This document shows positions 33,887 through 43,171 of a DNA stretch of 64,000 nt, piece by piece (the first letter of the stretch is position 1; every line of letters starts with the position of its first letter). The notes below the pieces were generated by a model. The model had not been told where the DNA came from and did not search any database. It saw nothing but the letters and a program-made list of their open reading frames with translations. The translations under genes and the position numbers were made by a program. This stretch comes from Alistipes sp. (GTDB lineage Bacteria; Bacteroidota; Bacteroidia; Bacteroidales; Rikenellaceae), in assembly GCA_020026395.1 (NCBI GenBank), contig JAHHQM010000008.1, positions 21,747 to 85,746 of the forward strand, written 5' to 3'.

Positions 33887-34852
33887 ATGGACAAACTCAA
33901 AGAAATATTCATCCGTTTGAAGCAGTATCCGTTGGTTTACCACCTGCTGCTCATCCTGTTGTCGATCCTTGTGCTGGCGATCCTGAGCCACTTCCTGATG
34001 CAGGTCGGCACGCGTCATAGCGCACGTTGTACGGTACCCGATTTCTCGGGCGTGCACATCAACGAAGCGCTGAAAATGGCTCGCAAGAGCGATCTGGACA
34101 TCCGCATCAACGACTCGCTTTTTGTGCCGGCTTACGACGGCGGTATTGTCCTCGACCAGCTGCCCGAAGGGGGTGTCGAGGTGAAACCCGGCCGTACGGT
34201 CTATGTGACGATCAACTCGTTCCAGGAGAAGATGGTTCCCGTGCCGTTTGTGGCGGGCTACTCGCTGCGTCAGGCCAAAAATATGCTCGAGACGGCAGGC
34301 CTTCAGATCGAGAAACTGGTCTACGAACCCGACCTGGCGACGAACTACGTGCTGGCCGAGTACTGCAAGAATAAACCCGTGCTCGAAACCTCGCGCATGA
34401 TGACCGAATTCGGTACGGGCATCACGCTCCACGTGGGTATGCACGGCGGTGTGGGCTATACGATCGTGCCGATGGTCGTGGGTCTTTCGATGAAGGATGC
34501 CAAGAGCCGCCTTTGGGAGGCAGGCCTCAATGTGGGCAAGATCGAATTTGACGAGGACATCAACCTCTTGAACCAGAAGAATGCCCGCGTCTATGTGCAG
34601 ACGCCCGAGGCACGCCGCGGTGTGGCTTTGGGATCGAAGGTCGGCTTCCGCCTGACGCTCGATACGAAGAAACTCCACCGCGAGAAGACCCTGGCCGAAC
34701 AACGCGCCAACGCCATCGAGGAGCAGGAACGCCAACTCGACGAACAGCGCCGCGACTCGCTGCAACAGCTTCTGGGCGAATCCTCTTCGTTTGAGGTGAC
34801 GATCGACTCGGCGGCCGTTGCCCATCCCGAACTTGAACCGATCGAAGAGTAG
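33887..34852 (+). CDS. PASTA domain membrane protein
   Basis: 321 residues from the ATG at 33887 (MDKLKEIFIRLKQYPLVYHL). One membrane helix (LVYHLLLILLSILVLAILSHFL would be inserted) is followed by three PASTA repeats: VPDFSGVHINEALKMARKSDL, VPFVAGYSLRQAKNMLETAGL-like and VPMVVGLSMKDAKSRLWEAGL-like segments at about 48, 120 and 197. The tail is a charged coiled coil (KTLAEQRANAIEEQERQLDE). PASTA domains bind peptidoglycan in other bacteria. No kinase domain is attached. It lies 8 bp after the LptF/G gene and 2 bp before the pseudouridine synthase. Confidence 0.85.
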   Translation: MDKLKEIFIRLKQYPLVYHLLLILLSILVLAILSHFLMQVGTRHSARCTVPDFSGVHINEALKMARKSDLDIRINDSLFVPAYDGGIVLDQLPEGGVEVKPGRTVYVTINSFQEKMVPVPFVAGYSLRQAKNMLETAGLQIEKLVYEPDLATNYVLAEYCKNKPVLETSRMMTEFGTGITLHVGMHGGVGYTIVPMVVGLSMKDAKSRLWEAGLNVGKIEFDEDINLLNQKNARVYVQTPEARRGVALGSKVGFRLTLDTKKLHREKTLAEQRANAIEEQERQLDEQRRDSLQQLLGESSSFEVTIDSAAVAHPELEPIEE

Positions 34853-34854
34853 AC

Positions 34855-35949
34855 ATGGAGGATTTGAAACAACGCGAAGACCTTCTGAAGGAGGATCTTG
34901 CGACGGATCTTCCCGAGGATGACGAGGAAGAGACCGACGGTCTTTACGAACACTTCTCGATCACGGCCGACAAGGGGCAGAAACTGCTCCGACTGGACAA
35001 ATATCTGGTGGCGCATACCGAGAACTGTTCGCGTAACCGCATCCAGGCGGCTGCCGACAACGGCAACATCCTGGTGAACGGCACGCCCGCCAAATCGAGC
35101 TATAAGGTAAAACCCTTCGACCACATCCAGCTGGTGATGCCGTACCCGAAACGCGAGTACGAGATCATCCCCGAGAACATTCCGTTGGATATTCCCTACG
35201 AGGATGACGATGTGGTCATCGTCAATAAGGCGGCGGGCATGGTGGTGCATCCGGGTGTGGGCAACCACAACGGCACGTTGGTGAATGCCATGACCTACCA
35301 CCTGCAAAACCTGCCGATGTTCTCCGAGGGGAATCAGCGTGCGGGACTGGTGCACCGCATCGACAAGGATACGTCGGGCATCCTGGTGATGGCCAAGAAC
35401 GAGGAGGCGCTGGCCTACCTCGGCAAACAGTTCTTCGATCACTCCATCACGCGCCGCTATGTGGCGATGGTGTGGGGCAACTTCACCGAGGATGAGGGTA
35501 CGATCGAGGGCAATATCGGCCGCAGTCCGAAGGATCGCCAGAAGATGTACGTCTTTGAGGACGGATCGCAGGGCAAACGTGCCGTGACGCATTGGCGCGT
35601 TCTGAAACGCTTCGGCTATGTGACCTTGGTCGAGTGCCGTCTGGAGACGGGACGTACGCATCAGATTCGCGTGCATATGTCGTGGATCGGCCACCCGCTT
35701 TTCAACGACGAACGCTACGGCGGCGACCGCATCCTGAAGGGCACGACCTTCGCCAAATACAGGCAGTTCATCGAAAACTGCTTTGCGATCATGCCGCGAC
35801 AGGCGCTCCACGCGCGGGTTTTGGGATTCATTCACCCCACGACCCACAAATATGTCGAATTTGAGAGTCCGCTTCCCGAGGATTTCAGCCGTTTGATCGA
35901 GAAGTGGGAGGGTTATGTCGCATCGCGCGAGGTGACGCCCGAAGAATAA
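34855..35949 (+). CDS. RluA/RluD-family 23S rRNA pseudouridine synthase
   Basis: 364 residues. After an acidic N-terminus comes an S4 domain (LLRLDKYLVAHTENCSRNR, GNILVNGTPAKSSYKVKP). The catalytic aspartate is in GLVHRIDKDTSGILVMAK, and the RluA-type motif ends in ETGRTHQIRVHMSWIGHPLF. RluD makes pseudouridines in helix 69 of 23S rRNA; the family assignment is firm but the exact site is not. It begins 2 bp after the PASTA gene, so the four genes tgt to rluD are probably one transcript. Confidence 0.93.
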   Translation: MEDLKQREDLLKEDLATDLPEDDEEETDGLYEHFSITADKGQKLLRLDKYLVAHTENCSRNRIQAAADNGNILVNGTPAKSSYKVKPFDHIQLVMPYPKREYEIIPENIPLDIPYEDDDVVIVNKAAGMVVHPGVGNHNGTLVNAMTYHLQNLPMFSEGNQRAGLVHRIDKDTSGILVMAKNEEALAYLGKQFFDHSITRRYVAMVWGNFTEDEGTIEGNIGRSPKDRQKMYVFEDGSQGKRAVTHWRVLKRFGYVTLVECRLETGRTHQIRVHMSWIGHPLFNDERYGGDRILKGTTFAKYRQFIENCFAIMPRQALHARVLGFIHPTTHKYVEFESPLPEDFSRLIEKWEGYVASREVTPEE

Positions 35950-36037
35950 GAAGAAATATATTGCCGATTCCGACGCCGGGTTCTGCTCCACGGGAGCGGG
36001 GAACGGTGCGAAGTCGTGTCAGCATAAAGTTACAACC

Positions 36038-37969
36038 ATGTTTTTACCCACATCAGTCAAAGAGGTGCGCGAACGCGGATGGGATCAGTTGGATGTGATC
36101 CTTTTTTCGGGTGATGCCTACATCGATCACCCGGCATTCGGTGCGGCCGTGATCGGCCGTCTGCTGGAGGCCGAGGGCTACCGTGTGGCGATCGTACCCC
36201 AACCCAACTGGCAGGATGACCTGCGCGATTTCAAGAAGTTGGGCACGCCGCGTCTGTTTTTCGGTATTTCGGGCGGAGCGATGGACTCGATGGTCAATCA
36301 CTATACGGCCAACCTGCGCCTGCGCCACGACGATGCCTATACGTCGGGAGCCAAGGCGGGATTCCGTCCCGACCGCTGTGTCACGGTCTATTCCCAAATC
36401 TTGAAACGCCTCTTTCCGCACGTTCCCGTCGTGATCGGCGGTATCGAATCGTCGCTTCGCCGATTGACGCACTACGACTATTGGTCGGATTCGCTGTTCC
36501 CGTCGATTCTGGAGCAGTCGGGTGCCGATCTTCTGATCTACGGCATGGGCGAAAAGGTCGTGCAGGAGGTTGCCCGTAAGATGCGTAACGGCTATAACGC
36601 CAAACTCCTGCGCTCGGTGCGTCAGGTGGCGTTCCGTGCCGATGCGGGATATGTCGAACGCCTCGACCCCGCCACGACCATCCGCCTCCACTCGTTCGAG
36701 GAGTGCTGTGCCGACAAACGCGCCTTTGGCGAAAACTTCGTGCAGATCGAGACCCTGAGTAACCTCATGAACCCGCAGGCGACGCTGGTTGAGGGGGTGG
36801 GCGATCACTTTATCGTGGTGACCCCGCCCAATGCGACCCTCACGACCGAGGAACTCGACCACTCGTTCGATCTGCCGTACGAACGTGCGCCCCACCCGCG
36901 CTATGAGGGCAAGGGCGACATCCCTGCCTGGGAGATGATCAAACACTCGGTGAACATCCACCGCGGATGCTTCGGCGGCTGCTCGTTCTGCACCATCTCG
37001 GCGCATCAGGGTAAATTCATCAACTCGCGTAGCGAACGCTCCATCCTCAACGAGGTGGAGCAGATCACCCATATGCCCGATTTCAAGGGTTACCTGTCGG
37101 ATGTGGGCGCCCCCTCGGCCAATATGTACCGTATGGGCGGCCGCAACAAGGAACTTTGCGCCAAGTGCCGCCGTCCGTCGTGCCTCCATCCGCGCAAATG
37201 CCCCAACCTGAATAACGACCACCGTCCGTTGCTGGAACTTTACAAGAAGATCCGCAACGTGAAAGGCATCAAAAAGGCCTTTATCGGCAGCGGTATCCGC
37301 TACGATTTGTTCGACGATTCGCCCTACCCGGAGACAGTCGTCAAATACCATACGTCGGGTCGATTGAAGGTCGCTCCCGAACACACGGAGGATCGCGTGC
37401 TGAACCTCATGCGCAAGCCGCCCTTCGCCCTGTTCGAGAAACTCAACGCCGATTTCCACCGCATCTGCGATAAGGAGGGTCTGCGCTACCAGCTCATCCC
37501 GTACTTCATCTCGTCCCACCCCGGATGCGAGGAGTGCGATATGCGCCACCTCTCGGAGAAGGTTTTGGGTAAATTGCACTTCACGCTCGAGCAGGTGCAG
37601 GATCTTACGCCGACCCCGATGACCTTCTCGTCGGTGATGTTCTATACGGGCATGAATCCTTATACGGGCGAAGAGGTCTTTGTGGCCAAGTCGCAGGAGG
37701 ACAAACGCCGCCAGAAGAGCTATTTCTTCACGGACGAGAAACGCGAAGCCCTGCGTGGCGAGTTCCATCCCCACCAGATCCCGCACGGAGGCCGTAAGGT
37801 GCAAAACGGAAAGCCCTTCCGCCGAGATGACCGCCGTGACGACCGCCGAGATGGCCGTCAAACCGCCTGCAGTGAAGATCGCCGCACGGACTCACGCCCC
37901 GACCGCTTCGGCACGAAAAAAGGCGCTGCTCCACGTGGAACGGCACCCTTTAAGAAGAAACGCTATTAA
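36038..37969 (+). CDS. YgiQ family radical SAM protein
   Basis: 643 residues. The radical SAM cluster motif is HRGCFGGCSFCTISAHQG (Cx3Cx2C), followed by a cysteine-rich insert (LCAKCRRPSCLHPRKCPN). The N-terminal part (LPTSVKEVRERGWDQLDVIL) and YFISSHPGCEECDMRHL are typical of YgiQ. Its reaction is not established. The last 50 residues are a basic and acidic low-complexity tail (RRDDRRDDRRDGRQ) likely disordered, containing a 13/14 parS-like sequence in the DNA. It ends just before a strong terminator. Confidence 0.9.
   Translation: MFLPTSVKEVRERGWDQLDVILFSGDAYIDHPAFGAAVIGRLLEAEGYRVAIVPQPNWQDDLRDFKKLGTPRLFFGISGGAMDSMVNHYTANLRLRHDDAYTSGAKAGFRPDRCVTVYSQILKRLFPHVPVVIGGIESSLRRLTHYDYWSDSLFPSILEQSGADLLIYGMGEKVVQEVARKMRNGYNAKLLRSVRQVAFRADAGYVERLDPATTIRLHSFEECCADKRAFGENFVQIETLSNLMNPQATLVEGVGDHFIVVTPPNATLTTEELDHSFDLPYERAPHPRYEGKGDIPAWEMIKHSVNIHRGCFGGCSFCTISAHQGKFINSRSERSILNEVEQITHMPDFKGYLSDVGAPSANMYRMGGRNKELCAKCRRPSCLHPRKCPNLNNDHRPLLELYKKIRNVKGIKKAFIGSGIRYDLFDDSPYPETVVKYHTSGRLKVAPEHTEDRVLNLMRKPPFALFEKLNADFHRICDKEGLRYQLIPYFISSHPGCEECDMRHLSEKVLGKLHFTLEQVQDLTPTPMTFSSVMFYTGMNPYTGEEVFVAKSQEDKRRQKSYFFTDEKREALRGEFHPHQIPHGGRKVQNGKPFRRDDRRDDRRDGRQTACSEDRRTDSRPDRFGTKKGAAPRGTAPFKKKRY
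37928..37941. other. parS-like site, 13 of 14 matches
   Basis: GCTCCACGTGGAAC differs from GTTCCACGTGGAAC only at the second base and keeps the full CACGTG centre. It lies near the 3' end of the ygiQ gene. Confidence 0.5.
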
Positions 37970-37980
37970 AACCCGCATAA

Positions 37981-38017
37981 AAAAATCCCGAAACCCACTC
38001 CGGTTTCGGGATTTTTT
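37981..38017. terminator. terminator between ygiQ and yeiH
   Basis: AATCCCGAAACC pairs perfectly with GGTTTCGGGATT around a 6-nt loop; A and T runs on either side make it bidirectional for these convergent genes. Confidence 0.88.
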
Positions 38018-38035
38018 GGTTTCGAACTTTTCGGC

Positions 38036-39319
38036 CTACCACATCGGCTTCAGAATACCGAACATGACGCAGGCGATGACGAACGTCACGATGATGTTGA
38101 AGGTCTGAGCCACGAGGAATGAACGCAATACGTTGCGGTTGTCCTTCGAGATGATGTCCTTCAGACGGGTATCAAGACCGATGCAGACGAACGCCAGCGA
38201 GAAGAACAGCGTCGAGAACATCTTGGCCACATCTTTTTCGGGCAGTTTGCCCATTTCGTTGGGAACGAATACACCGTACTCCTTCAGCAGCGAGAAAACG
38301 AGCGATGCTACGACGAAACCGATGATGAACTTCGGGAATTTCTCCCAAACGATGCCCAACGAAGGTTTCTGTGCGCCGCTGCCCTGCTGATGGGTCGAGA
38401 GGTAGAGGGCGATGAAGAAGGCCACGACGCCGATCAGTACGTTCTGCGTACCCTTGATGATCATGGCGTGGGTGTTGGCCACTTCTCCGGCGATCATACT
38501 CGATGCGCCGACACCCGACGTGGTGTCGATCGTACCGCCGATCCAGGCGCCCGTCACCTCCTGTACGACCTGCGGATCATCGAAGATCAGCGGGAGGATC
38601 ATATTGGCCAGCCAGGGCATCAGGTAAATCATCGGCACGACGATAATCAGAATCAACGACACGATGTAGGGGAGTTTGTTCTCCTTGCTGCCCGTGGCGC
38701 GTTCGGCGGTGATTGCGGCCGACACACCGCAGATCGAAAGACCGCTGGCGAGGATCATGGCCGAGGGGCGGTCAACACCCGAACGGCTTGCATACCAGTA
38801 GGCGAAGAACCAGACGATGGTCACGACCATGATGGCCTGTACCAGACCGAATACACCCGATTTCATCACATCCTGAATCATGATCGTGGCACCGAGGCAC
38901 ACGACACCGATCTTGATGAAGAACTCACCCTGAATGGCGGGTTTGAGCCATGCGGGCACGTGCCATGCGTTGCGGACGATCAGACCGAGGATCACCGAGA
39001 AGAATACGGCCTCAAAACCGTAGGCTTTGATGAAGGGGATCTTGGCGAGCATCTGCGCGATGATCGAGAGGGCGAAGACGCATACGAGCGAAATCAGCAG
39101 TCCCTTCATCGGACGCTTCAGGAGTGCCATACCTGCATAGGTGATGACGGCCACGATACCGAACAGGATGAGGATATTGTACCAGGCCACCTCACCGAAC
39201 AGGGTCGAGGGTACGTTGGGTACATCTTTGGCAAAAGTTCCTGCAAGGATGAGCAGCGGAATGGCGACCCAGACCGTTACCCAGTCTTCGGTGCGGAGTT
39301 TGTCTAAAAATTGCTTCAT
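38036..39319 (-). CDS. YeiH family putative sulfate exporter
   Basis: 427 residues and about eleven hydrophobic segments. Diagnostic stretches are FFSVILGLIVRNAWHVPAWL, CLGATIMIQDVMKSGVFG, SGLSICGVSAAITAERATGS and GAWIGGTIDTTSGVGASS. The family is annotated as putative sulfate exporters on weak experimental grounds. It lies 30 bp downstream of the porin gene, so outer and inner membrane transport genes share a transcript. The substrate remains open. Confidence 0.85.
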   Translation of the reverse strand: MKQFLDKLRTEDWVTVWVAIPLLILAGTFAKDVPNVPSTLFGEVAWYNILILFGIVAVITYAGMALLKRPMKGLLISLVCVFALSIIAQMLAKIPFIKAYGFEAVFFSVILGLIVRNAWHVPAWLKPAIQGEFFIKIGVVCLGATIMIQDVMKSGVFGLVQAIMVVTIVWFFAYWYASRSGVDRPSAMILASGLSICGVSAAITAERATGSKENKLPYIVSLILIIVVPMIYLMPWLANMILPLIFDDPQVVQEVTGAWIGGTIDTTSGVGASSMIAGEVANTHAMIIKGTQNVLIGVVAFFIALYLSTHQQGSGAQKPSLGIVWEKFPKFIIGFVVASLVFSLLKEYGVFVPNEMGKLPEKDVAKMFSTLFFSLAFVCIGLDTRLKDIISKDNRNVLRSFLVAQTFNIIVTFVIACVMFGILKPMW

Positions 39320-39349
39320 GATATTGATGTTTTTTTGTTTGTTGCGGGA

Positions 39350-40456
39350 TTAGAATTGTGCGGTGACCATCACGCCGATCTGGTTGTTGCCGCCCTTGAA
39401 GTGCTGGAAGAAGGGGCTCGACTTGGCGTAATCAATATAGGAGTAGTTGATCATGGCACGGAAATGCTTCACGGGATTCCATACCAGCGACAGCGTGTAG
39501 TTCGTCTGACGCGAGTTGTTGAAGTCGGTGTCCTGCAGGAAGGTATCGTAACGCAGGGCAACCTGTGCCTTCTTCACGAAGCTGTAGGCACCCGATACAT
39601 ACCAGCTGCTGCTCGTGACCTCCTTCATGGGTTTTACTTCTTCTGCGGACGTCAGATCGGCCATGCCGGTTTTGCCGCCGATCCACTCACCGCGCAGAAT
39701 CAGACGCTTGCCTTCGTACTGAACGCCTGCACTGTAACGGTCGCGCGTCGTTTTGTCCGCGCCGCTTTTGCCCGAGTAGAGCGATCCCGACACGGTCAGC
39801 GCCTTCATCGGGTGAATGCCCATGCGGAAGGTGATGTCCTTGTGGTTGTTTACGTCTTTGGTGTTGATGCCCGAACCGTTCAGCACGGCGAAATCATAGC
39901 TGATCAGGTTGAAGAAACGGCCGTTCACGTTGAAACCGAGGTCACGGTTCGAACCGCTCACACCCGAAAGATCCTTACCGCCGACGAGTTTCGAGATGGC
40001 CATCGGCGTGTCGATAAATTCATAGGAGGCGGGCTTGAACGAGGTGTTGAAGATCGTGAAGGGGATCTTCAACTGACCCATCTTGAAATTCAACTCGTCG
40101 AGCGGGTGATACTGCACGAAGGCATCGACGATCTTGGGCGATGCGAACTCCAATTGCAGACGGTAGTCGAGTTTGTCTTTGAGCAGGTCGCCCTGGAAAT
40201 TCAGACGGGCACGTTTGATCGAGAAATCGGTTTTGTCCTCGTTCCAGTCGAATTTCAGCTGGATGTAACCCGAGATTTTGGGCAGATGTTTTGTGATCTT
40301 GTCCCAACGGGCGGCACGTTTTTCCATGTGCTCGGCATTTTTTTCCAAACGCTCGACTTTGGCGGCGAGCTCTTCGAGGGTGGGGGCGGGAGTGTTCTCC
40401 TGTGCGAACAGGGGGCATACCATCAAAAGGGATAAAAGGGTAAAAATGTATTTCAT
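39350..40456 (-). CDS. OprP-type (phosphate-selective) porin
   Basis: 368 residues. A signal peptide (MKYIFTLLSLLMVCPLFAQ) is followed by a short coiled coil (LEELAAKVERLEKNAEHMEK) and a beta-barrel: ISGYIQLKFDWNEDKTDFSI, RLNFQGDLLKDKLDYRLQLE, YEFIDTPMAISKLVGG, ending in NNQIGVMVTAQF with the terminal aromatic typical of outer-membrane barrels. The coiled coil may form a trimeric periplasmic stalk. It has a consensus promoter and is followed by the YeiH exporter gene. The substrate is probably an anion, by family only. Confidence 0.88.
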   Translation of the reverse strand: MKYIFTLLSLLMVCPLFAQENTPAPTLEELAAKVERLEKNAEHMEKRAARWDKITKHLPKISGYIQLKFDWNEDKTDFSIKRARLNFQGDLLKDKLDYRLQLEFASPKIVDAFVQYHPLDELNFKMGQLKIPFTIFNTSFKPASYEFIDTPMAISKLVGGKDLSGVSGSNRDLGFNVNGRFFNLISYDFAVLNGSGINTKDVNNHKDITFRMGIHPMKALTVSGSLYSGKSGADKTTRDRYSAGVQYEGKRLILRGEWIGGKTGMADLTSAEEVKPMKEVTSSSWYVSGAYSFVKKAQVALRYDTFLQDTDFNNSRQTNYTLSLVWNPVKHFRAMINYSYIDYAKSSPFFQHFKGGNNQIGVMVTAQF

Positions 40457-40491
40457 ATTTGTAATTTTGGATTGACTTTACGTTGCGAGTA

Positions 40492-40523
40492 CAAAAGTAC
40501 GGATAATGAATAGGGTTGGCAAT
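40492..40523 (-). promoter_or_regulatory. promoter for porin and yeiH
   Basis: On the minus strand ATTG, a 20-nt spacer and TACTTTTG match the Bacteroidetes promoter; the porin ATG is 36 nt downstream. Confidence 0.65.
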
Positions 40524-40607
40524 AAGTGAAAACACCTAAAAAAACAATAAAAAGCGACAATTTGGAGAATGTCGCCTGCCGTTTTTCGTAAAATCGTTCC
40601 GAAATTG

Positions 40608-41345
40608 CTAAAATACCTCTTGAAGAATGCGTACCGACTGCACCGAACCGACGGCGTCGAGGTGGTAGCCGAAATAGACGAGCATGGCGTTGAGGAAGTC
40701 GCGGCGGTTCTGGCGGTTGAGGGGCATGCGGCCGAGGATCTCGGTGCCGTTTTCGAGCATCGTGTCCAGAATCAGACTGCACGAACGATCCATGACGCAG
40801 GGGTGTTCGGGCTTTTCATTAACATACAATCCCTCCTTGATGTCGAACCACGCTCCCTCGCGGTATTCGTTGCCGGGGCAAAAGCCGAGGTAACGGCTCA
40901 AGTTGGCCATAAACCAAAGGTGGAAGTCGGCAACCCCCTCTTCCAACTGATCGAGCTCCATGACACTCCGCCATACGAAGTCGAACAGCTCCTCGTTGGG
41001 TTCGCACTCGCGCACCAGACGATAGAGCACCTCGGCCATAAACAGCGCAAGGGTCGATTTGCGTACATCAAACGGGATGGATTGCAACGCAACCCCCGCA
41101 TGTACTTCGCGGAAACGGTGCATTTCGCCGTGTGCCGTCTCCGCCCCTTCGAGTTCCACGGGGAACACGGGCTGGAAAAGACCCAGCTTCGAACCGCGCC
41201 CCGAACGACTGCGCACGCCCTGCACCATGTAGCTCTGGCGTCCGCGCACATCGGTCAAGAGGTGCACGACCAACGACGAATCGCCGTATTTCAACGTGTG
41301 AAGGACGATGCCGCGGGCTTTGTAGTATTTCCTCAGTCCGCCCAT
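40608..41345 (-). CDS. recO: DNA repair protein RecO
   Basis: 245 residues. The N-terminal OB fold begins KARGIVLHTLKYGDSSLVVH and continues TDVRGRQSYMVQGVRSRS. The helical C-terminal part includes FMANLSRYLGFCPGNEYRE. RecO anneals DNA and loads RecA with RecR. No four-cysteine zinc site is visible, as expected in Bacteroidetes. Its ATG overlaps the prmA stop by one base. Bases 41153-41166 inside it are a 13/14 parS match. Confidence 0.9.
   Translation of the reverse strand: MGGLRKYYKARGIVLHTLKYGDSSLVVHLLTDVRGRQSYMVQGVRSRSGRGSKLGLFQPVFPVELEGAETAHGEMHRFREVHAGVALQSIPFDVRKSTLALFMAEVLYRLVRECEPNEELFDFVWRSVMELDQLEEGVADFHLWFMANLSRYLGFCPGNEYREGAWFDIKEGLYVNEKPEHPCVMDRSCSLILDTMLENGTEILGRMPLNRQNRRDFLNAMLVYFGYHLDAVGSVQSVRILQEVF
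41153..41166. other. parS-like site, 13 of 14 matches
   Basis: GTTCCACGGGGAAC has both complete half-arms GTTCC and GGAAC, with T to G in the CACGTG centre. It lies within recO. The broken centre makes it weaker than the comEC copy. Confidence 0.35.
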
Positions 41346-42172
41346 TATTTACGTACGTGAACCAACTGCCAGCCCTCGCGCGAACGGGTGGCGATGTGCC
41401 TTAGACCGCATTCCGCGGCGGATTCGAGGATTGCGGGAATGTCCTCCTCCAAAAAACCGCTCATCAGAAGATCTCCGCCCTCGTTCAAAAGACGCGCCGA
41501 GATCGCCATCTGGTTGATGAGGGTATTGCGGTGAATATTGGCCAGAATAAAGTCGTAATGACGGTCACCCACGACCGAAATATCGCCCATAATCGGCGTG
41601 ATGCGCTCTTCGACCCCGTTCAGCGCAATGTTTTCGCGGCAACTCTCCACACAAACATCGTCAATATCGACGGCATCCATGTGGCGTGCGCCCCATTCGG
41701 CCGCCACGATGGCCAATACGCCCGTACCGCAACCGATGTCCAATCCCGTGCGACCTGCCACATTGAGATCCATCGTCTCGCGCGACATCATCCACGTGGT
41801 GGCGTGATGGCCCGATCCGAACGACATCCGCGGACGCAGCACCACTTCGCGCTCACCCTCGGGGGCGGGGGCGTGATGCGGGGCACGGATGCGCAGACGG
41901 CCGTCCACATCGACCGGCGTGAAATCGTGCTCCTCCCATTGGGCGTTCCAGTTCTCGGTGGGGATCTCCTCATAAGTGCCCTCCACGTGGTAACGCGACA
42001 TCAGGGCGGAGAGTTCCTCCTTGTCGAGCGCCTCGAGGTTTGAGGTCTGGATGTAGGATTTCAGCGTGCCGTCCTCCCACAGGAACGATTCAAAGGGGTA
42101 GTCGCCGAGTTCGGCCGTGAGAATCTCCGAAAGATCCTCCGAACAGGGTATGTCGAGTGCGGTGTAATTCAT
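41345..42172 (-). CDS. prmA: ribosomal protein L11 methyltransferase PrmA
   Basis: 275 residues from the ATG at 42172 (MNYTALDIPCSEDLSEILTA); an ATG nine codons upstream is possible. The SAM loop is GLDIGCGTGVLAIVAAEWGA, and the family-typical MSFGSGHHATTWMM precedes it. FILANIHRNTLINQM is the NxxP-like catalytic strand region. PrmA trimethylates lysines and the N-terminus of L11. It overlaps recO by one base. Confidence 0.92.
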   Translation of the reverse strand: MNYTALDIPCSEDLSEILTAELGDYPFESFLWEDGTLKSYIQTSNLEALDKEELSALMSRYHVEGTYEEIPTENWNAQWEEHDFTPVDVDGRLRIRAPHHAPAPEGEREVVLRPRMSFGSGHHATTWMMSRETMDLNVAGRTGLDIGCGTGVLAIVAAEWGARHMDAVDIDDVCVESCRENIALNGVEERITPIMGDISVVGDRHYDFILANIHRNTLINQMAISARLLNEGGDLLMSGFLEEDIPAILESAAECGLRHIATRSREGWQLVHVRK

Positions 42173-42259
42173 GTCCGTAAAATTTCGTATCTTCGCCAAT
42201 GCGATCGGGATTTTCCGATCCCATGCAAAGTTAATGATAATCTTCCAAATTTAGACACG

Positions 42260-43171
42260 ATGAGCGAAACCTCCAAAAAATGGCGGGAAATCCTTGCGGG
42301 CTACAAGACCTACATCCGCTTCGGGAAAAACCTCTCGCGCAACACGATTCAGTCCTATACGGGGGACTTGGAGCGTTTTGCGGCGTTCTGCATGGAGTGC
42401 GGCATTGCCGATCCGTGTAAAATCCGCAAGGAGGATATCGAGGCCTATCTTTCGCAGCTCTACGAGGAGGGGCAGACCAAACGCACGGAAGCACGCGAAC
42501 TTAGCTCCATACGCAGCCTGTGCGAGTACCTGCTCGTCAATGACCGCATCGACCGCTCGCCTGCCGAATTTATCGCCACGCCCAAAATCGGACGTTCGCT
42601 TCCCGATGTGCTGTCGGTCGAGGAGATCGACCGTATGATCGCGGCGGCCGAGGGCGAAGACCCCGAACGCGGCATCCGCAACGGGGCGGTGCTGGAGGTA
42701 CTTTATTCGTGCGGATTGCGCGTGTCGGAACTGACCGACCTGCGTATTTCCGATCTGTTTTTCGGGGAAGGCTACCTGCGTGTGGTGGGTAAGGGCGACA
42801 AACAGCGGCTTGTGCCCGTGAGCGATGCCGCCAAACGACGCATCCGTCAATATTTGGATATAAGGAAACCCGCGCGTGCGGGGGAGGATACCTTATTTTT
42901 AAACCGCAACGGGCGCAAACTCTCGCGCGTGATGATTTTCACGATCATCAAACGGGCGACAGCCGTGGCGGGCATCGACAAACCCGTATCGCCCCACACC
43001 TTCCGACATTCGTTCGCAACCCATCTTCTGGAGGGCGGGGCGGACATCCGTCAGGTGCAGGAACTGCTCGGCCACGAGAGCATCCTCACGACCGAAATCT
43101 ATACCCACCTGGATCGTGCGCACCTGCGCAAAACCCTCGAGGAGCATCTTCCGTTGATGAATAAGGCTTAA
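42260..43171 (+). CDS. xerD: site-specific tyrosine recombinase XerC/XerD type
   Basis: 303 residues. The N-terminal SAM-like domain starts YKTYIRFGKNLSRNTIQSYT. The catalytic residues are all present: Arg in SCGLRVSELTDLR, Lys in RVVGKGDKQRLVP, His-x-x-Arg in SPHTFRHSFATHLLEGGADI, His in LLGHESILTT and Tyr in TEIYTHLDR. Length and flanking housekeeping genes indicate a chromosome-dimer resolvase rather than a phage integrase. Its 3' end overlaps the convergent small gene by 4 bp. No dif-like site was recognised in the window. Confidence 0.88.
   Translation: MSETSKKWREILAGYKTYIRFGKNLSRNTIQSYTGDLERFAAFCMECGIADPCKIRKEDIEAYLSQLYEEGQTKRTEARELSSIRSLCEYLLVNDRIDRSPAEFIATPKIGRSLPDVLSVEEIDRMIAAAEGEDPERGIRNGAVLEVLYSCGLRVSELTDLRISDLFFGEGYLRVVGKGDKQRLVPVSDAAKRRIRQYLDIRKPARAGEDTLFLNRNGRKLSRVMIFTIIKRATAVAGIDKPVSPHTFRHSFATHLLEGGADIRQVQELLGHESILTTEIYTHLDRAHLRKTLEEHLPLMNKA

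Noticed and set aside
36053..37861. A 602-codon minus-strand frame opposite ygiQ
   Set aside because: The plus strand has a complete radical SAM protein; the reverse frame has no motif.
42260..43171. XerD-type recombinase as the integrase of the capsid cassette
   Set aside because: It lies 30 kb away among housekeeping genes, has the length and motifs of chromosomal XerC/D, and no attachment-site repeats were found around the cassette.
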